From RUG12395 sp045541735 (GTDB taxonomy: Bacteria > Bacillota > Clostridia > Oscillospirales > CAG-272): a DNA stretch of 22,497 nt. The notes beneath the pieces were generated by a model. The model saw only the letters and a program-made list of their open reading frames with translations. It was not told the DNA's origin and did not search any database. Shown here in pieces: positions 15,825 through 22,497 of this stretch (position 1 is its first letter; each line of letters opens with the position of its first letter). The stretch lies in contig JAZQJQ010000123.1 in NCBI GenBank assembly GCA_045541735.1, positions 1-22,497 on the forward strand, given 5' to 3'. The position numbers were made by a program, and so were the translations under genes.

Positions 15825-16490
15825 GTGAAAAAGTATATATTTCCGGTCTCGGCGCTTGTTTTGTGCTTTTTGTTAGCCTCTTGCCTTGGTGACAAGCCGC
15901 CGGTAATTACCGATCCCGTTACCTCGGGTATTATGCCCGATCCCATAGTTACGAGTGATAGCACGGATGGTACCGATGCTCCTCCCGTAACTACGGCTGC
16001 GCCCGTAACTACGGAAGTACCCGTAACTACACAACCCCGTGCTACAGAGCCGGTGACTGAGGACACGGATGCTCCTGTTCAGCACCCCCATACACCCGGC
16101 AGAGAACTCGGCTCAGGTTTTGTTATATCTGATTCCGGTACAAAGCTTAATCTTCTTCTCAACTGGTCAGCAGTTGACGGACCGGAAGAAGGAACGGCAG
16201 TCATTACCGTTAAGGCTTTTCTCGAGTGTTATTCAATTTTTGTCGGCGAGCGTTTTGACGGAGAGCTTGGAGTCGGTGAAGAGAAGATCAATTACAGCAC
16301 TCCTCAGCTGGAGATTCCCGGTGCAGGATTCAATGAGATAGATTTCGGTACTTACACATTTACCGTCAAGAAGGCTCAATCTGCTTCAACAACGCTCCCC
16401 ATAACAGCCTCTTGGCATTTCCGTGGAGTGTACGCAGGTCTTTCCGTTGACTATGTTACTATTGACAGTACCATTTCTTTTGATAATTGA
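15825..16490 (+). CDS. Thr/Pro-rich lipoprotein, unknown function
   Basis: This 221-residue protein starts at GTG 15825, with AAAGGTGA at 15814-15821 just upstream. A lipoprotein signal ends in LASC (Cys20), so it should be anchored to the outside of the membrane. Residues about 24-85 are a Pro/Thr/Asp linker with a PVTT repeat at 54-57, 60-63 and 66-69, coded by an 18-base tandem repeat. The C-terminal domain (about 95-221) is predicted to be beta-rich (LNLLLNWSAV, GTAVITVKAFLECYSIFVG, TSWHFRG-like strands) and is not recognised as a known family. The stop codon is followed after 8 bases by the start of the Smr-like gene, so it is the first gene of an operon. Confidence 0.8.
   Translation: MKKYIFPVSALVLCFLLASCLGDKPPVITDPVTSGIMPDPIVTSDSTDGTDAPPVTTAAPVTTEVPVTTQPRATEPVTEDTDAPVQHPHTPGRELGSGFVISDSGTKLNLLLNWSAVDGPEEGTAVITVKAFLECYSIFVGERFDGELGVGEEKINYSTPQLEIPGAGFNEIDFGTYTFTVKKAQSASTTLPITASWHFRGVYAGLSVDYVTIDSTISFDN
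15984..16030 (+). repeat. 18-base tandem repeat coding for PVTT units
   Basis: CCCGTAACTAC occurs at 15984, 16002 and 16020, an exact 18-base period with variable bases between. It encodes three PVTT-x-x units in the linker of the lipoprotein. Such a repeat can change in copy number by slippage. Confidence 0.85.
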
Positions 16491-16498
16491 GGTAAAGT

Positions 16499-16825
16499 TT
16501 GAAAACAGTAGACCTATCAAATTCTATCAATACCCGCTCTATGTTAATTGACGCAGAATATGCCATTGCATGTGCAAAGGCGGAGGGTGAGGTGCTGATA
16601 AAGTTCATAAACGGCAGCGGCAGGGGCGGTGCTTCGCGCAGGAAGGCGCTCCGATCCCATCTTCGCAATTCTGTCCGCCACGGCGCGGTTAAACAGCTTC
16701 TTGAATGCGAAAAGTTTTCCGAGGATGATAGAATGGCCCGGTTCTTCTGCAACCTTCACCCGGAGCTTGCAGTAGATTCGGATGCAGTTTCTGCAAATCC
16801 GAGCGTTACTTATGTCAGAGTTTAA
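16499..16825 (+). CDS. Small Smr-like domain protein
   Basis: This 108-residue protein starts at TTG 16499, six bases after TGAGG (16488-16492), which overlaps the stop of the preceding lipoprotein gene. The start keeps VDLSNSIN at residues 4-11, which lines up with the DLHG-type opening of Smr domains. The central strand and glycine loop (EVLIKFINGSGRGGASRRKALRSHLR, about 31-56) resemble the IIHGKGTG-LR signature of Smr nuclease domains, with the conserved histidine replaced by asparagine. The match is by eye and the catalytic residues are not all kept, so it may be a nucleic-acid-binding derivative or unrelated. It has no signal peptide. A downstream ATG at 16541 would lose the first strand. 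Confidence 0.5.
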   Translation: MKTVDLSNSINTRSMLIDAEYAIACAKAEGEVLIKFINGSGRGGASRRKALRSHLRNSVRHGAVKQLLECEKFSEDDRMARFFCNLHPELAVDSDAVSANPSVTYVRV

Positions 16826-16873
16826 TTTTATATTAATTATAACATTACATTATATTTTCTTAGGAGGTCTAAT

Positions 16874-17728
16874 ATGTTTGTATCACTTCAGGCAAGTGCC
16901 GACAACAATGTTGCCGTCGCGCTTCTCAGTACAGTGCTAAACTGGCTCGCCACAACCGGCATTAAGGTCGTTATCGGTCTTATAGTTATGCTTATTGCAT
17001 TTAAGATCATCGATTCTATTGCCAAGCGGATCAATCTCGCTATGACAAAGAAAGAGGTTGATGCCACTATCACCCGTGTGTCAACAAACGCAATAAAGAT
17101 CGCTGCTAAAATACTTGTAGTCGTTCTTTTTGTCGGTTATATCGGCGTTGAGACAGCATCAATCTCAGCCTGCATCGCAACACTTGGCGTTGGTATTTCC
17201 CTTGCAGTTCAAGGCACTCTTTCCAATTTTGCCGGTGGTGTTATCATAATACTTATGCGCCCCTTCAAGCTCGGTGACTTTATTACCAGCGCCGGAGAGA
17301 GCGGTACTGTTGAGGATATTAAGCTCTTCTATACTCACATCGTCACACCCGATAACAGAATGATCTACATACCTAACGGTACACTTGCAAATAACGTAAT
17401 AGTTAATGCATCGGTTAAGGATACCCGCAGACTTGATCTTACGTTCTCCATAGCTTACGAGTGCGATGTCGAGCTTGCACGGAAGCTCATTCTTGATGTC
17501 TGCGCCAAAAACGACGCTATCTTCAAGGAGCCTGCGCCTTTTGTGGTTGTTGCTTCTTATGCTGCTTCTTCGATCGATATTGTTTGCCGTACTTGGTGTA
17601 AGAGCGGCGATTATTGGAATAACAACTTCTATCTGCTTTCTGAGGTAAAGAAGGAGTTCGATAAGAACGGTATAGTTATTCCTTACAACCAGCTCGACGT
17701 TCACGTTAACAATGTGGAGACTAAGTAA
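16874..17728 (+). CDS. Small-conductance mechanosensitive channel (MscS family)
   Basis: This 284-residue membrane channel belongs to the MscS family, which opens on membrane tension to release solutes during hypo-osmotic shock. There are three N-terminal helices (about 26-47, 73-92 and 97-128). The third matches the pore helix of MscS: ATLGVGISLAVQGTLSNFAG (102-121) has the Ala/Gly zipper and the QGTLSNFAGG signature, followed by RPFKLGDFI (129-137). The soluble beta and alpha/beta domains (about 138-280) are typical and include IPNGTLANNVIVN (166-178). The length is that of E. coli MscS. GGAGG (16863-16867) gives the ATG 16874. The 48-base gap before it is AT-rich without a clear promoter, so it is probably read with the lipoprotein operon. 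Confidence 0.95.
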   Translation: MFVSLQASADNNVAVALLSTVLNWLATTGIKVVIGLIVMLIAFKIIDSIAKRINLAMTKKEVDATITRVSTNAIKIAAKILVVVLFVGYIGVETASISACIATLGVGISLAVQGTLSNFAGGVIIILMRPFKLGDFITSAGESGTVEDIKLFYTHIVTPDNRMIYIPNGTLANNVIVNASVKDTRRLDLTFSIAYECDVELARKLILDVCAKNDAIFKEPAPFVVVASYAASSIDIVCRTWCKSGDYWNNNFYLLSEVKKEFDKNGIVIPYNQLDVHVNNVETK

Positions 17729-17760
17729 ACGGGCCTTGTGTTAAGAAAGGAGAAAATTCT

Positions 17761-19302
17761 ATGAAGAATCTTCGATCTAATACTTTTTTGCGCGTTTTGT
17801 GTATGCTTCTTGCGCTTACAATGCTATTCGGTCTTGTGTCGTGCAAGAAGAAGCACAAAGACCCAACCGAGCAGTTCGTGTCCGCTTTGAACGATGCTGC
17901 GGACGAAGTTCTTGATCATTCTCAGAAAAACGGTGCAAATGCGCTGACGGCTCTTAACCCTTCATCCCTTGATAATAAGAAGGTTTCAGTTACCGTACAG
18001 CCTGTGCTTGGTGAGATGCTTGGAACTATGTTGGGCGATGAACTGCCCATAGACGTTTCCGTTATAAACAATTTCAAGATAGGCTTGGATGCATCTTCCA
18101 AGGGGGATCTTGCTAAACTCGGAGTATCTCTCGCTTATGCCGATGATCCTATATTGGCGCTTTACGGCATACTCGATATAAAGGATCTCGGTGCTTACGT
18201 AAATGTTTCCGAGGGAACGGATAAGGCGCTTTTCTTTGATCTCAGGAATCTTTTAGATTCTATCGACAAAGAAATGCTGGATCAGATCAAAAACTCTGCA
18301 AGTGCTCCTACTGCCGATGTTAAGGAGCTTATCCCAATAGTCACAGAGTATTATAAGATGATTTATGCCAATGCTGCCGACGTAACAAAGGAAGAGACCG
18401 ATTTTTCCGTAGGTACTCTTACTGCTGATATGACTGTTCTCACTTGGACTGCATCCGATAAGGTAGCCTACGATACTATTATAGCGATCGTGGAAAAGTT
18501 CGTTGCCGATGAACGTATCAAACCGTTGCTCGAACCTTTTTATCAGGGTGAAGAGGATTTTGATGAAGCTTATGCTGAGATCGTCGGTGTTGCAAACGAT
18601 TTTCTTGAGATGGAAAAGACCGATCCCACCGAGATTACCGGCAAGGATGCTTTTGTAGCAAAGCTTTTCGTCGATAAGAATAATGATATTTTCGGTGTTG
18701 ATGTAGTTGCGTATAATGATGACGGTACAGAGTTTTTGAACTTCAAATCGGGGTCGCTGAAGGTTGGAGACAACTTTGCGTTTGAATTGACTGCAAATGG
18801 CGAGGATCTTCCGAAGGTGGGATTAAGCGCTAACGGCACTAACGTTAAGGATATTCTCAACGGAACGGTGTCTGTAAGCTACGACGGAAAGCAAGTTGCT
18901 GCTTTAACCTTTACGGATTGCGATAACTCTAAAGCTGATAAGGGTATAACGAAGGGGTCCGTTAAGCTCAGACCCGGCAGCGGCCTTGCAAGTCTTCCCG
19001 ATATTGACCCTTCTACTGCTATAGCTATCGGTATGTTCGGACTTAATATCGATTTTGAGTGTGATGGAGACAGCTCTAAGTCGTTTATTTCCGTCGAGAT
19101 GAATAACGCTAATCTCGCGGGAATAAAGCTTGATGTCAAGAACGGAGAGGCTGAGGCAATAACAGTCCCTGCCGATCATGTCACAGATCCTACTATATGG
19201 TTAATGTCTCTTGATTTCAATGAGATACTTACGGCGCTCGATGATTCCGCGCTTCCCGATGAACTTGTTGATATGATCAAGGGTCTTGTCATAGGTCAGT
19301 AA
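17761..19302 (+). CDS. Large lipoprotein of unknown function
   Basis: This 513-residue protein starts at ATG 17761, with AAAGGAGA at 17747-17754. The signal peptide ends in the lipobox LVSC (Cys28), followed by a lysine-rich spacer (KKKHKD), so it should be a surface lipoprotein. The rest has many short beta strands and acidic segments, including a repeated style of strand pair (ADMTVLTWTASDK, DNFAFELTANGEDL, GTVSVSYDGKQVAALTFTD), with no catalytic motif that I recognise. The C terminus (WLMSLDFNEILTALDD) is helical. No known family is assigned. It lies 32 bases after the MscS gene and is the last gene before a strong hairpin. A role in binding or cell-envelope sensing is possible but is not shown by the sequence. 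Confidence 0.85.
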   Translation: MKNLRSNTFLRVLCMLLALTMLFGLVSCKKKHKDPTEQFVSALNDAADEVLDHSQKNGANALTALNPSSLDNKKVSVTVQPVLGEMLGTMLGDELPIDVSVINNFKIGLDASSKGDLAKLGVSLAYADDPILALYGILDIKDLGAYVNVSEGTDKALFFDLRNLLDSIDKEMLDQIKNSASAPTADVKELIPIVTEYYKMIYANAADVTKEETDFSVGTLTADMTVLTWTASDKVAYDTIIAIVEKFVADERIKPLLEPFYQGEEDFDEAYAEIVGVANDFLEMEKTDPTEITGKDAFVAKLFVDKNNDIFGVDVVAYNDDGTEFLNFKSGSLKVGDNFAFELTANGEDLPKVGLSANGTNVKDILNGTVSVSYDGKQVAALTFTDCDNSKADKGITKGSVKLRPGSGLASLPDIDPSTAIAIGMFGLNIDFECDGDSSKSFISVEMNNANLAGIKLDVKNGEAEAITVPADHVTDPTIWLMSLDFNEILTALDDSALPDELVDMIKGLVIGQ

Positions 19303-19309
19303 TTTGATC

Positions 19310-19339
19310 GTTATCCCCCGCTTAAAAACGGGGGATAAC
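19310..19339 (+). terminator. Strong GC hairpin lacking a U-tract
   Basis: A perfect 11-base-pair stem, GTTATCCCCCG (19310-19320) with CGGGGGATAAC (19329-19339), closes an 8-base loop. Only TTGTATCC follows, so it is not a textbook Rho-independent terminator. It stands between the lipoprotein stop and the ABC operon and may terminate partially, stabilise the upstream mRNA end or act as a processing signal. Confidence 0.6.
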
Positions 19340-19359
19340 TTGTATCCAAAGGTGTAGAT

Positions 19360-20007
19360 ATGGATTTCAAAGTTGAAAATTTGCGAAAATCATACGGCAG
19401 AAAGACAGTGCTTGACGGTGTTTCGTTTGCTGCAAGATCAGGTGAATGCATCGGTATTCTCGGGAAAAACGGTTGCGGCAAGTCAACTCTTCTTTCAATT
19501 ATTGCTGGTGTATCGTCTCAAGAAAGCGGAAAAATTCATTTTGAAGGTGTCGAGCTAAATAAGAGTATCGGATACGTGCCGCAGGGAACACCGTTATTTC
19601 CCGAGCTCTCCGCAAAGGATAATCTTCTGATGTGGTATAACAAGAATGAATTGCGCGAATCCCTAAAAAGCGGTGTCTGTTCTCAGTTGGGCATCAACGA
19701 TTTTTTGAAGGTTCCGGTGGGGAAAATGTCAGGCGGAATGAAAAAACGTCTTTCAATTTGCTGTGCTATGGCAAATGATCCGCTTTTGTTGCTTCTTGAC
19801 GAACCTACTGCCGCGCTTGATATTCCGTGCAAACAGATAATATTCGATTATCTTAATGAGTGTAAAAAGCGCGGCAAGATCATAGTGCTTACTACACATT
19901 CTGCTGAAGAACTCGGCTTCTGTGATAGGCTCTATATCTTAAAGAACGGTGTTATGGAGCAGTTTGATTATAACGGAAATATTAAAGATTTATCTGAAAG
20001 CTTATAA
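19360..20007 (+). CDS. ABC transporter ATP-binding protein
   Basis: This 215-residue ABC ATPase is the energy subunit of the exporter encoded with the two following membrane proteins. It has Walker A GKNGCGKS (35-42), Q-loop Gln75 (YVPQGT), signature SGGMKKR (124-130), Walker B LLLLLDEP (142-149), D-loop and switch His180 in TTHSAEE. The signature and short length fit the ABC-2-type exporter subfamily (DrrA/NatA-like), which has a single nucleotide-binding domain. AAAGGTG (19348-19354) precedes the ATG. It lies 20 bases after the GC hairpin and 14 bases before the first permease. The substrate cannot be told from the sequence. Confidence 0.95.
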   Translation: MDFKVENLRKSYGRKTVLDGVSFAARSGECIGILGKNGCGKSTLLSIIAGVSSQESGKIHFEGVELNKSIGYVPQGTPLFPELSAKDNLLMWYNKNELRESLKSGVCSQLGINDFLKVPVGKMSGGMKKRLSICCAMANDPLLLLLDEPTAALDIPCKQIIFDYLNECKKRGKIIVLTTHSAEELGFCDRLYILKNGVMEQFDYNGNIKDLSESL

Positions 20008-20021
20008 GGCAGGTGAGGGAT

Positions 20022-21218
20022 ATGAAATACTTCTCGGCGCAGCTTAAACGTGTTTTGCGTTATCTGCCTTTTGCAGTTGTTATGTCCCTCTTGCTTGTGA
20101 CAATTTTTTCGTTATTTGCATTGCGTTTTATAGACGATGATTCTGCTTCAGAGGATAAACAGATCATTAAGATCGGAATGGTAGGAGATACATCTTCCAC
20201 CTTTCTCGGTGTTGGTATCGAGTTAATAAAGGAAGCGGATTCGTCCAATATGATGCTCAGTCTTGAAACGATGTCGGAGTCAAATGCCCGTGCTATGCTC
20301 AACGCGGGAAAGATCTCCGCTTACATAGTGGTTCCGGAAGGATTTGTTGATGCCGCGACTCATGGAGACGTGATGCAGCTTGATTTTGTGACGTCGGACG
20401 TCAGCGGAGGTATCACCGCTGTCTTTAAGGAAGAAATACTCACTGCAATCTCTCAAATGCTCGTTCATTCTCAAAAGGGAATATATGCGATGCAGGATCT
20501 AGTTCTTTCAAACGGACTAAGGGAAGATTACGGTAAAAATACCGATGAACTGTTTCTTAGATATTTCAACTTGATCTTTAAACGTCCAAGTGTTTTGAGG
20601 CTGGATGTGCTCGGCATATCAGACGGTGTTGATCTTGTTACATATTTGTTGTGCGGTCTCAGCATCTTTTGTCTTTCGCTTTTCGGAATTCAGTACTGCC
20701 CGTTGTATGTTCGAACGGATCATTCGCTCGGTCGGCTTGCGGCATCCCGCGGTTTTTCAGTGTGGAAACAGACGGTGTACGAGTTACTTGCGTATCTTTT
20801 TGCTGTTCTTGTGACGTGTGTGTGTGTTTTCTCTGTTTTACCGATGATCGGCGCGGTTTCATTTGGCTCTGCTCTGCGTTTTTTCGCTTTTTCTATTCCG
20901 GCTGTTGTGCTTGTCGCGGTTTTGCAGTTTTTTGCATTTACTGTTGCCGATAATGTAGCGGGAGGGGCAACATTTCAGTTTTTTGGTGCGGTCATTCTCT
21001 CGTACGTTTGCGGTTGTATCTATCCGATCTCTTTCTTTCCTGAAGCATTGCAGCTGATCGGAAACGTTTTGCCGCTCGGTGTTATACGCAAATATATTGT
21101 AAGTGTGGTGTGCGGAACATTTGATGTTTCGTCTGCAGTAACGATAGCTATTTATTCCGTATTTCTTATTATTGCCGCAATTGCGGTAAATTACAGAAAA
21201 ACACTATCCGCGAGATAG
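20022..21218 (+). CDS. ABC-2-type transporter permease (first)
   Basis: This 398-residue membrane protein has one N-terminal helix (about 15-37), a large extracytoplasmic domain (about 38-190) with a mixed alpha/beta pattern, and five or six C-terminal helices. This is the layout of ABC-2-type (YhgE/Pip, DrrB-like) permeases. The extracytoplasmic part contains AGKISAYIVVPEGFVDAATH, a segment typical of this class. ATG 20022 is chosen with AGGTGAGG at 20011-20018; a GTG at 20013 is possible. The stop is 16 bases before the next permease. Together with the ATPase and the second permease it probably forms one transporter, but heteromeric pairing is inference. Confidence 0.88.
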   Translation: MKYFSAQLKRVLRYLPFAVVMSLLLVTIFSLFALRFIDDDSASEDKQIIKIGMVGDTSSTFLGVGIELIKEADSSNMMLSLETMSESNARAMLNAGKISAYIVVPEGFVDAATHGDVMQLDFVTSDVSGGITAVFKEEILTAISQMLVHSQKGIYAMQDLVLSNGLREDYGKNTDELFLRYFNLIFKRPSVLRLDVLGISDGVDLVTYLLCGLSIFCLSLFGIQYCPLYVRTDHSLGRLAASRGFSVWKQTVYELLAYLFAVLVTCVCVFSVLPMIGAVSFGSALRFFAFSIPAVVLVAVLQFFAFTVADNVAGGATFQFFGAVILSYVCGCIYPISFFPEALQLIGNVLPLGVIRKYIVSVVCGTFDVSSAVTIAIYSVFLIIAAIAVNYRKTLSAR

Positions 21219-21234
21219 AGAAAGGAGCTTGGCT

Positions 21235-22368
21235 GTGAGTAGGTTATTTGTTCGTGTTTGGCTTTTTAACAAGCGCTTGCTGAAAAAGCCGAGCTTTATC
21301 TGTATACTTGCCTTTTCTATTTTGTTTGTCTTTGTGTTTTCGCTTACCGCTTCATCCGGAGAGGCGATGCTCACCGTTGCAACGGCGAGCGAGGAGCCTG
21401 GGGACGCTTTGTATCAAAAAGTTCTTTCCTCGCTCAACAACGGTTCATTGATCGAAATTAACGAGATGAGCGTAAGTGAAGCTGAAAAAGCAGTAGAAAA
21501 CGGCAAAGCTGATGCGGCTTGGATCTTTCCTCGCGGACTTGAAGAAAAAATAAAAAAATATGTAAACGACGTAAATGAGGATAATTTTGTAATTACCGTA
21601 ATACAGCGCGAGGAAAGCGTGCTCATGCAGCTTTCGCGGGAAAAACTTATGTCTGCTCTGTATCCGCATCTTTCAATTAGTCTTTATTCGGAATTTATTG
21701 ATCTGAGGTATCCACAGCTTACAGATATAAAGTCTGATGATCTTGAAGAGCTTTACGAATCTACCGAGGCAGAGGGCGAGGAAATGTTCCGGATCGTCAC
21801 CCCGCAAGGTATCAGCGTGACCACGGAAAGAGGAGTACTTCTTTCTCCTCTTCGAGGTATGCTTGCCGTTCTTGCAGTCATAAGCGGCCTCTCAGTGTCG
21901 CTTTACTCGATGCGAGACGAGCGCGAGGGCTGCTTTGATATGATTCCGAAAATAAAGCGTTTTGGGGTGTACACTGTCTATAATTCTGTTGCCGTCATTA
22001 ACGTTGCCCTGGTTTCTCTCGCTGCTCTTGCTGTTTCGGGACTTGCGGTTTCGCTTTCTCGTGAATTGCTTTTGTTGCTTGCTTTCATATTATCTGCTGT
22101 TGCGTTTTCCACCTTTTTTCGCGTTGTGTTTACAAAAGAAAGTCTGTTCAGCGTGTTTATTCCGTTTGTTGCATTGATCTTGTTAACGCTTTGCCCGGTG
22201 TTCGTAAATATACAAATCCCGTTATGGCTCAGGCTCTTGTTGCCGCCTTACGGATATATAGCAGGTTTGTATTCAGATTCGCTTATGCTTGTTTGGTGCT
22301 GCAGCTCCTGCCTGCTGTATCTTGCCTCTTATCTAGTTTTCAAATTACGGATGTCGATAAGAAAATAA
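21235..22368 (+). CDS. ABC-2-type transporter permease (second)
   Basis: This 377-residue protein has the same plan as the preceding permease: an N-terminal helix (about 20-40), an extracytoplasmic domain (about 41-205) with the parallel segment NGKADAAWIFPRGLEEKIKK, then five or six helices. The two are clearly different in sequence, so the complex is probably a heterodimer. The start is taken as GTG 21235, with AAAGGAG (21221-21227) 7 bases upstream; the TTG at 21229 is too close to that site. No strong terminator is seen in the 24 bases between its stop and the tRNA promoter at 22393. Confidence 0.87.
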   Translation: MSRLFVRVWLFNKRLLKKPSFICILAFSILFVFVFSLTASSGEAMLTVATASEEPGDALYQKVLSSLNNGSLIEINEMSVSEAEKAVENGKADAAWIFPRGLEEKIKKYVNDVNEDNFVITVIQREESVLMQLSREKLMSALYPHLSISLYSEFIDLRYPQLTDIKSDDLEELYESTEAEGEEMFRIVTPQGISVTTERGVLLSPLRGMLAVLAVISGLSVSLYSMRDEREGCFDMIPKIKRFGVYTVYNSVAVINVALVSLAALAVSGLAVSLSRELLLLLAFILSAVAFSTFFRVVFTKESLFSVFIPFVALILLTLCPVFVNIQIPLWLRLLLPPYGYIAGLYSDSLMLVWCCSSCLLYLASYLVFKLRMSIRK

Positions 22369-22392
22369 TTTAAACGAAATATTAATTACCCC

Positions 22393-22421
22393 TTGCAAAA
22401 CCGAGAAAATTATGATATACT
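22393..22421 (+). promoter_or_regulatory. Promoter for the tRNA gene
   Basis: TTGCAA (22393-22398), 17 bases, and TATACT (22416-22421) lie 16 bases before the tRNA 5' end. The spacing and position are ideal for a stable-RNA promoter. Confidence 0.75.
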
Positions 22422-22437
22422 ATCATTTGTGGTATAC

Positions 22438-22497
22438 GGAGGCATAGCTCAGCTGGTTAGAGTACTTGCTTGACATGCAAGGGGTCACTGGTTCGAT
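22438..22497 (+). tRNA. tRNA-Val (anticodon GAC), cut by the window end
   Basis: The sequence has a 7-base acceptor arm (GGAGGCA), TA at positions 8-9, a D-arm (GCTC...GAGT with GG in the loop), and an anticodon stem CTTGC/GCAAG closing the 7-base loop TTGACAT, so the anticodon is GAC (Val). A 5-base variable loop and the start of the T-arm (ACTGG TTCGAT) follow. About 17 bases of the 3' end, including the acceptor complement, lie beyond the window. Confidence 0.93.

Noticed and set aside
15984..16030. Short repeats taken as a regulatory or CRISPR-like array
   Set aside because: They are in frame, 18 bases apart without unique spacers, and encode PVTT linker units.

Overview
The window reads as ordinary bacterial DNA of moderate GC from a Gram-positive anaerobe. 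A Clostridia/Oscillospirales-type gut or rumen bacterium is my inference. Signs for this are lipoproteins with lipobox cysteines, a cohesin-like secreted protein with clostridial C-terminal modules, a zinc-finger ClpE/ClpC-type ATPase, YitT, CvpA and DUF5711-type proteins, and strong AGGAGG-like ribosome binding sites with some GTG and TTG starts. No phage, transposase, integrase, CRISPR array or rRNA is seen. The window is almost fully coding; no gene-free stretch exceeds 300 bases.

Layout. (1) 40-936, minus strand: a YitT-family membrane protein with its own promoter, divergent from the rest. (2) 1135-11537, plus strand: seven tightly packed genes behind one good promoter: DUF5711-like protein, CvpA-like protein, Clp ATPase with an N-terminal zinc finger, a P-type ATPase-like membrane protein that has lost every catalytic motif, an Mrp/NBP35 Fe-S carrier ATPase, ProA, and a lipoprotein GH88/GH105-like hydrolase with a C-terminal discoidin-like domain. 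(3) 11657-13998: UDP-GlcNAc 2-epimerase coupled to a stand-alone Card1-like (DUF1887; CARF plus PD-(D/E)XK) protein. (4) 14091-15706: a promoter, a secreted cohesin-like protein, an unannotated 37-residue peptide gene and a strong terminator. (5) 15825-19302: a Thr/Pro-rich lipoprotein, a small Smr-like protein, an MscS channel and a large lipoprotein of unknown function, ending at a strong hairpin. (6) 19360-22368: an ABC transporter of one ATPase and two dissimilar ABC-2-type permeases. (7) 22438 to the window end: a tRNA-Val(GAC) cut by the window edge, with its own promoter.

The items most worth a second look are the pseudo-P-type ATPase translationally coupled to the Clp ATPase gene, the Card1-like CARF nuclease with no CRISPR system in view but coupled to a cell-surface sugar gene, and the small peptide gene between the cohesin-like gene and its terminator. 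Functions are inferred from motifs read by eye; no database search was run.
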